Of a DNA stretch of 64,000 nt, positions 59,641 through 64,000 are shown in pieces (the stretch's first letter is position 1; each line of letters starts with the position of its first letter). The notes below the pieces were generated by a model. That model did not search any database. It had not been told where the DNA came from and worked only from the letters and a program-made list of their open reading frames with translations. The DNA comes from Streptomyces celluloflavus. Lineage in GTDB: Bacteria > Actinomycetota > Actinomycetes > Streptomycetales > Streptomycetaceae. The DNA lies in assembly GCA_000720995.1 (NCBI GenBank), contig JOEL01000013.1, positions 238,591 to 302,590 of the forward strand, given 5' to 3'. The translations under genes and the position numbers were made by a program.

Positions 59641-60618
59641 ATGGCCAGCGCAACCCTCACCTCGCACCCCCGTACCCGCGACGGCGACGACGCGAGCAGG
59701 CCCGCCGACGAAGGCCGGTCGCCGGCACTCACCACGACCGTGCCCCGTGAGTACGTCCACCGCACCGCCGTGTCCGAGGTGTTCCTGACCGACTGGCGGC
59801 ACGACGGCGCGGACAGCTGGGTGGTGAACGCCCAGTGGCCGCGGGCGCACAGCTTCTACGGCCCGGTGAACGGGCTGCACGATCCGGTGATGCTGGTCGA
59901 GACCATGCGGCAGGCCGGGATATTGCTCAGCCATGTGGCGCACTGCGTACCGCTCGACCACCCGATCATCTGGCAGCAGGTCGGCTACCACCTCGACCCC
60001 GAGGCGCTGCGCGCGGCCGAGGCGCCGGCCGAGGTGCAGCTGCATGTCACCGACCACAACCTGGTCCGGCGCGGCAAGCGGCTGGTCAGCGCCCGCCAGG
60101 TGTTCCGCATCGTGTGCGACGGCGCCGAGCTGGGCACCGCGATGCTCGACTTCTCCTGCCACAGCCCGGCCGTCTACCGCCGGCTGCGCGGCGAGTACAG
60201 CGATCTGGCGCTCGCCAACGCCCGGCGCCTGCCGCTGCCGGACGCCGTCGCCCCGCAGTTGGTCGGCCGGGAGCGCGCCCGCGATGTGGTGCTCTCCCCC
60301 ACCGACGACGCGGACCGCTGGCAGCTGCGGGTGGACACCTCGCATCCGGTGCTCTTCGACCACCCCGTGGACCACACCCCCGGCATGCTGATGATCGAGG
60401 CCGCCCGGCAGGCCGCGCAGGCGGCGACGGACGGCGGCACGCTGCCCGTCACGATGGAGTGCTCCTTCGAGCGGTACGCCGAGCTGGACACGCCGAGCTG
60501 GGTGCGGGCGCACACCACGGGCCGTGACGAGGACGGCCGGGAGCAGGTCGAGGTCGGTATCGAGCAGCGTGGCGTACCGGTGCTCGCGGCGCGGGTCACC
60601 AGCGTGCCGACACCCTGA
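59641..60618 (+). CDS. afsA: AfsA/ScbA-family gamma-butyrolactone synthase
   Basis: 325 residues. Two A-factor hotdog repeats are visible: VPREYVHRTAVSEVFLTDWR, RAHSFYGPVNGLHDPVMLVE and TMRQAGILLSHVAHCVPLDH in the first, and VDTSHPVLFDHPVDHTPGML with MIEAARQAAQAATDGGTLPV in the second. AfsA enzymes condense a beta-ketoacyl chain from the carrier protein with dihydroxyacetone phosphate, the first step of A-factor-type signals. AAAGGGA precedes the ATG. It is preceded by ARE box 3 and by the receptor gene. Confidence 0.93.
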   Translation: MASATLTSHPRTRDGDDASRPADEGRSPALTTTVPREYVHRTAVSEVFLTDWRHDGADSWVVNAQWPRAHSFYGPVNGLHDPVMLVETMRQAGILLSHVAHCVPLDHPIIWQQVGYHLDPEALRAAEAPAEVQLHVTDHNLVRRGKRLVSARQVFRIVCDGAELGTAMLDFSCHSPAVYRRLRGEYSDLALANARRLPLPDAVAPQLVGRERARDVVLSPTDDADRWQLRVDTSHPVLFDHPVDHTPGMLMIEAARQAAQAATDGGTLPVTMECSFERYAELDTPSWVRAHTTGRDEDGREQVEVGIEQRGVPVLAARVTSVPTP

Positions 60619-60672
60619 CGGACCCGCCGCCCGCCCCTGAACGGCCCCGCCCCGCTGCTCCCGGCCTCCCCG

Positions 60673-62985
60673 TCACCGCAGCGTGAGGCGGGGTTTCGGT
60701 GCGTCGGTGCGTCCGGCGGGCGGTCTGCGGCTGCCCGCCCGGTAGGGCAGCGGCCAGGGGGCGCCGGGTCCCGTATAGCCCTGTTCCGCGGCCGCGTGCA
60801 GCGTCCAGTGCGGGTCGTACAGATGCGGCCGGGCCAGTGCGCACAGGTCCGCGCGCCCGGCCAGCACCAGGGAGTTGACGTCGTCCCAGGAGGAGATGGC
60901 GCCGACCGCGATGACGGGCACGCCCAGGGTGTTGCGGATGCGGTCGGCGAACGGCGTCTGGTACGAGCGGCCGGTCTCGGGGTGCTCGTCGGCGACGACC
61001 TGCCCGGTGGAGACGTCGATGGCGTCGGCGCCGTGTGCCGCGAAGGCCGCGGCGATGGCCACCGCGTCCTCGGCGGTGGTGCCTCCCTCGGCCCAGTCGG
61101 TCGCGGAGATCCGGACCGTCATCGGGCGGCCGGCCGGCCAGCGGGCACGGACCGCGTCGAAGACCTCCAAGGGGTAGCGGAGCCGGGCGGCCAGGCCGCC
61201 GCCGTAGGCGTCGGTGCGGTGGTTGGTGAGCGGCGAGAGGAAGCCGGAGAGCAGATAGCCGTGTGCGCAGTGCAGTTCGAGCAGATCGAATCCGGCGCGG
61301 GCGGCGGACTCCGCCGACCGTACGAACTGCTCGCGTATCAAGGTGAGTTCGGGCCCGCTCAGGGCGTGCGGAACCTGGTTGACGCCGCTGCGGTAGGACA
61401 GCGCGGAGGGCGCCACGACGGGCCAGTTGCCCGCCGGGAGCGGCTGGTCGATGCCGTCCCACATCAGCCGGGTGGAGCCCTTGCGGCCTGAGTGGCCGAG
61501 CTGCACGCCGATGGCGGCGCCGGGGGCGTCGGTGTGCACGAAGTCGGTGACCCGGCGCCAGGCGTGCTCGTGGCCGGGGGTGTACAGGCCCGTGCAGCCC
61601 GGGGTGATGCGGCCCCGGGGGCTGACGCACACCATTTCCGTCATCACCAGACCGGCCCCGCCCAGCGCGCGGGCCCCGAGGTGGACGAGGTGGAAGTCGC
61701 CGGGGGTGCCGTCGCCGTCCACCGCGGAGTACATGTCCATCGGGGAGACCACGACCCGGTTGCGCAGTGTCAGCCCGCCGAGCCGGAACGGCGTGAACAT
61801 CGGCGGGGTACCGGCCGGGACGCCGGCCTCCTCGGCCACCGACGCGACGAACCCCGCGTCGCGCAGCCGGAGGTTGTCGTGGGTGACGCGGCGGCTTCGG
61901 GTGAGCAGGTTGAAGGCGAACTGGCGGGGCGGCTGGCCGGCGTAGACCGCCAGATCCTCGAACCAGGTGAGGCTGGCGCGGGCGGCGCGCTGGAGCGAGG
62001 CGACGACCGGGCGGCGCTCGGCCTCGTACGCGGCCAGCGCGTCGGGCGGTGCGGGGTGCTCCGTCAGGCACGCGGCGAGCGCCAGGGCGTCCTCGACGGC
62101 GAGTTTGGTGCCCGAGCCGATGGAGAAGTGCGCGGTGTGCGCGGCGTCGCCGAGCAGCACGATCCGGCCGTGCGACCAGTGCTCGTTGACGACCGTACGG
62201 AAGGCGGTCCAGGCGGAGCGGTTGGAGCGCAGCGGGTGGCCGCGCAGGGTGGGCGCGAACAGCTCGGCGCACCACCGGGCCGAGGCCCGCTCGTCGAGGC
62301 GGTCCAGGCCGGCCCGCCGCCAGACCTCCTCGCGCATCTCGACGATGACGGTGCTGGCACCGGGACCGTGCGCCGGGCGGGCGTAGGGGTAACCGTGCAG
62401 CTGGACGATGCCGTGGCCGGTCTCGGCGGTCTCGAAGCGGAACGCGCCGAAGGCGAAGTCGGCGGAGAGCCAGATGTAGCGGCAGCGGTGGGTGGTCAAC
62501 CGGGGGTGGAAGACCTCGGCGTGCGCGGTGCGGGTGGTGCTGTGCACCCCGTCGGCGGCGATCACCAGGTCGTGGTCGGCGGCCAGTTCGGCGGCGGGCG
62601 GCGCGGCGGTGCGGAAGATCAGCCGGACGCCCAGCGCACGGCAGCGCTCGTGCAGGAGCTCCAGCAGCCGGCGGCGGCCGAGCGCGGCGAAGGCGTGGCC
62701 GCCGGAGGTCAGGGTGCGGCCGCGGTGCACGATGTCGATGTCGTCCCAGCGGACGAGTTCCGCCTGCAGCGCGCGGTGCACGACCGGGTCGGCGCTCTCG
62801 ATGCCGCCGAGGGTCTCGTCGGACAGGACGACGCCGAAGCCGAAGGTGTCGTCCGGGGCGTTGCGCTCCCAGAGGGTGATCTCCCGGTCCGGGTCGAGGC
62901 GTTTGAGGAGGGCCGCGGCGTAGAGCCCGCCGGGGCCGCCGCCCAGGATGGCGATCTTCCGTACGGGCTCCGCCACCCCGGACAT
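60673..62985 (-). CDS. Bifunctional aryl-CoA monooxygenase/reductase (2-aminobenzoyl-CoA or salicylyl-CoA 5-hydroxylase type)
   Basis: 770 residues. Residues 1-~375 are a class A FAD hydroxylase (KIAILGGGPGGLYAAALLKR, LVIAADGVHSTTR, VLLGDAAHTAHFSIGSGTKL). Residues ~395-760 are an old-yellow-enzyme domain (FTPFRLGGLTLRNRVVVSPM, GVQLGHSGRKGST, HCAHGYLLSGFLSPLTNHRT, DAYGGGL). This fusion is the form of the 2-aminobenzoyl-CoA monooxygenase/reductase of aerobic anthranilate degradation, which hydroxylates and then reduces the ring. Its ATG directly follows the enoyl-CoA hydratase stop (TAGATG). Confidence 0.92.
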   Translation of the reverse strand: MSGVAEPVRKIAILGGGPGGLYAAALLKRLDPDREITLWERNAPDDTFGFGVVLSDETLGGIESADPVVHRALQAELVRWDDIDIVHRGRTLTSGGHAFAALGRRRLLELLHERCRALGVRLIFRTAAPPAAELAADHDLVIAADGVHSTTRTAHAEVFHPRLTTHRCRYIWLSADFAFGAFRFETAETGHGIVQLHGYPYARPAHGPGASTVIVEMREEVWRRAGLDRLDERASARWCAELFAPTLRGHPLRSNRSAWTAFRTVVNEHWSHGRIVLLGDAAHTAHFSIGSGTKLAVEDALALAACLTEHPAPPDALAAYEAERRPVVASLQRAARASLTWFEDLAVYAGQPPRQFAFNLLTRSRRVTHDNLRLRDAGFVASVAEEAGVPAGTPPMFTPFRLGGLTLRNRVVVSPMDMYSAVDGDGTPGDFHLVHLGARALGGAGLVMTEMVCVSPRGRITPGCTGLYTPGHEHAWRRVTDFVHTDAPGAAIGVQLGHSGRKGSTRLMWDGIDQPLPAGNWPVVAPSALSYRSGVNQVPHALSGPELTLIREQFVRSAESAARAGFDLLELHCAHGYLLSGFLSPLTNHRTDAYGGGLAARLRYPLEVFDAVRARWPAGRPMTVRISATDWAEGGTTAEDAVAIAAAFAAHGADAIDVSTGQVVADEHPETGRSYQTPFADRIRNTLGVPVIAVGAISSWDDVNSLVLAGRADLCALARPHLYDPHWTLHAAAEQGYTGPGAPWPLPYRAGSRRPPAGRTDAPKPRLTLR

Positions 62986-63813
62986 CTATTTCCCCTGCCA
63001 CTCGGGCGGGCGCCGCTCGGTGAAGGCGGCGTGGAACTCGGCGTAGTCGGCGCTGTTCATCAGCAGCGCCTGGGTGGCGGCGTCCAGTTCGACTGCGGCG
63101 GCCAGCGGCATGTCGAGTTCGGCGGTGAGCAGCGCCTTGGTCTGGGCGTGCGCGAGCGCGGGGCCCTCGGCGAGCCGCCGGGCGAGCGCCGCGGCCGCCT
63201 CGTCGGCCCGCCCCTCCTCGGTCAACTCGCTGATCAGGCCGAGCCGTTCGGCTTCCGGTGCGCGCACCGGTTCGCCGAGCATCAGCAGCCGGGTGGCGTG
63301 GCCGAGGCCGATGACGCGGGGCAGCAGATAGGCCGCGCCCATGTCGCCGCCGGACAGCCCGACCCGGGTGAAGAGGAAGGCGAAGCGCGCCGAGGGGTCG
63401 GCGACCCGGAAGTCGGCGGCCAGCGCGAGTACCGCACCGGCGCCCGCCGCGACGCCGTGCACGGCCGCGATCACCGGGAAGGGGCACTCCCGCAGCGCCC
63501 GCACGACCTGGCCGGTCATCCGGTTGAAGTCCAGCAGCTGGCCGGTGTCCAGCTCCAGCGTGGCGCCGATGATCTCCTCGACGTCACCGCCGGAACAGAA
63601 GCCGCGGCCCTCCCCGCCGAGCACCAGGGCGCGTACCGAGCGCTCCCGGCTCAGCTCCGCGAGCAGGTCGCGGAGGTCGGCGTACGCCTCGAAGGTCAGC
63701 GCGTTGAGTTTCTCCGGCCGCGCGAGGGTGACGGTGGCGACGCCGTCGTCCCTGGTCACGCGGATGTGTTGCCATGCGCCGGTGGTGCGAGCGGATCCTG
63801 CGAACGGGCTCAT
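62986..63813 (-). CDS. Enoyl-CoA hydratase/isomerase family protein
   Basis: 275 residues. Crotonase motifs: VATVTLARPEKLNALTFEAY, the oxyanion-hole GGEGRGFCSGGDVEEI and HGVAAGAGAVLALAADFRVA, with VGLSGGDMGAAYLLPRVIGL. It hydrates or opens an unsaturated (possibly ring) acyl-CoA downstream of the ACMR-like enzyme, with which it forms a two-gene operon without a gap. Confidence 0.92.
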   Translation of the reverse strand: MSPFAGSARTTGAWQHIRVTRDDGVATVTLARPEKLNALTFEAYADLRDLLAELSRERSVRALVLGGEGRGFCSGGDVEEIIGATLELDTGQLLDFNRMTGQVVRALRECPFPVIAAVHGVAAGAGAVLALAADFRVADPSARFAFLFTRVGLSGGDMGAAYLLPRVIGLGHATRLLMLGEPVRAPEAERLGLISELTEEGRADEAAAALARRLAEGPALAHAQTKALLTAELDMPLAAAVELDAATQALLMNSADYAEFHAAFTERRPPEWQGK

Positions 63814-63935
63814 GGGCGGTCTGCCCCCTTCAGCCGGACGGCTGGTGCCTGCGTCTGCGTGCGGTCCCTTGCGGTCCCTTGTGCCTGTCTGCTCTGCGCA
63901 CGTGCCTGCTCTTCGAAGTTATCACCGCTTTGTGA

Positions 63936-63952
63936 CTGTCGTCATGAGCACG
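63936..63952. promoter_or_regulatory. 17-bp shared motif, copy 2, in the promoter of the enoyl-CoA hydratase operon
   Basis: CTGTCGTCATGAGCACG, with the flanking inverted repeat TGAC-N4-GTCA at 63933-63944, lies 123 bp upstream of the hydratase start. It matches 15 of 17 bases of the motif at 53865-53881. The rest of 63814-64000 shows no gene. Confidence 0.55.
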
Positions 63953-64000
63953 CGATACGAGAACGGGGGCGGGGACGGGCCGCGGCGGGGGTGGTGGGGC

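Overview
The window looks like a chromosomal accessory region of a Streptomyces or close relative. GC content is very high with strong third-position GC bias, GTG and TTG starts are common, neighbouring genes often overlap by 4 bases, and the gene families are typical of the genus: AfsA/ScbR-type butyrolactone signalling, DUF6328, a GntR-TetR fusion regulator, MocR, a sortase-type LAATG anchor and lanthipeptide enzymes. No rRNA, tRNA, CRISPR array or transposase was seen.

Layout. 1-2.1 kb (minus strand): a MurNAc-type recycling operon in the order RpiR regulator, murQ, PTS EIIB (cut by the window edge). 2.5-5.6 kb: amino-acid permease and C-N hydrolase, divergent from a TetR regulator. 5.9-11.5 kb: miscellaneous genes (HhH DNA glycosylase-like, stand-alone TOPRIM, DUF6328, GntR-TetR regulator divergent from an FAD monooxygenase). 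11.6-18.3 kb: an extracytoplasmic D-Ala-D-Ala carboxypeptidase with a very long disordered tail, then a PEP-hydrolase-like/Tm-1-like pair divergent from a MocR regulator. 18.4-25.4 kb (minus): six genes behind what reads as a cobalamin riboswitch. They encode a complete ECF transporter (T, double ATPase, S) and three exported proteins whose folds (alpha/alpha barrel and DUF4430 beta domain) are those of mammalian intrinsic factor and transcobalamin. 25.6-27.5 kb: htpG.

28.2-34.9 kb: a compact class I lanthipeptide cluster (precursor, full LanB, LanC, a second stand-alone elimination-type protein, methyltransferase) with no transporter or protease. 35-52 kb: a bidirectional cluster with the hallmarks of amino-acid-derived hydrazine (N-N bond) biosynthesis. 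It has a lysine/ornithine N-hydroxylase, a zinc-cupin and a MetRS-like enzyme as separate but overlapping genes, and two DAO-type flavoenzymes, one fused to a periplasmic-binding-protein-like domain. Around these are aldolases, a HAD phosphatase, SDRs, ATP-grasp proteins, a DMT exporter and twin LuxR-type regulators. The product cannot be read from the sequence and may be new.

52.7-64 kb: a CoA-dependent aromatic-acid (anthranilate-type) catabolic set: acyl-CoA dehydrogenase, an internally deleted aryl-CoA ligase pseudogene, PaaX, 2-aminobenzoyl-CoA monooxygenase/reductase-like protein and enoyl-CoA hydratase. It is interrupted by a gamma-butyrolactone signalling island: HAD phosphatase, two ScbR-like receptors, an MDR reductase and an AfsA synthase, with three clear ARE-like operators and a fourth weak one. 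A near-identical 17-bp motif lies upstream of both catabolic operons on either side of that island.
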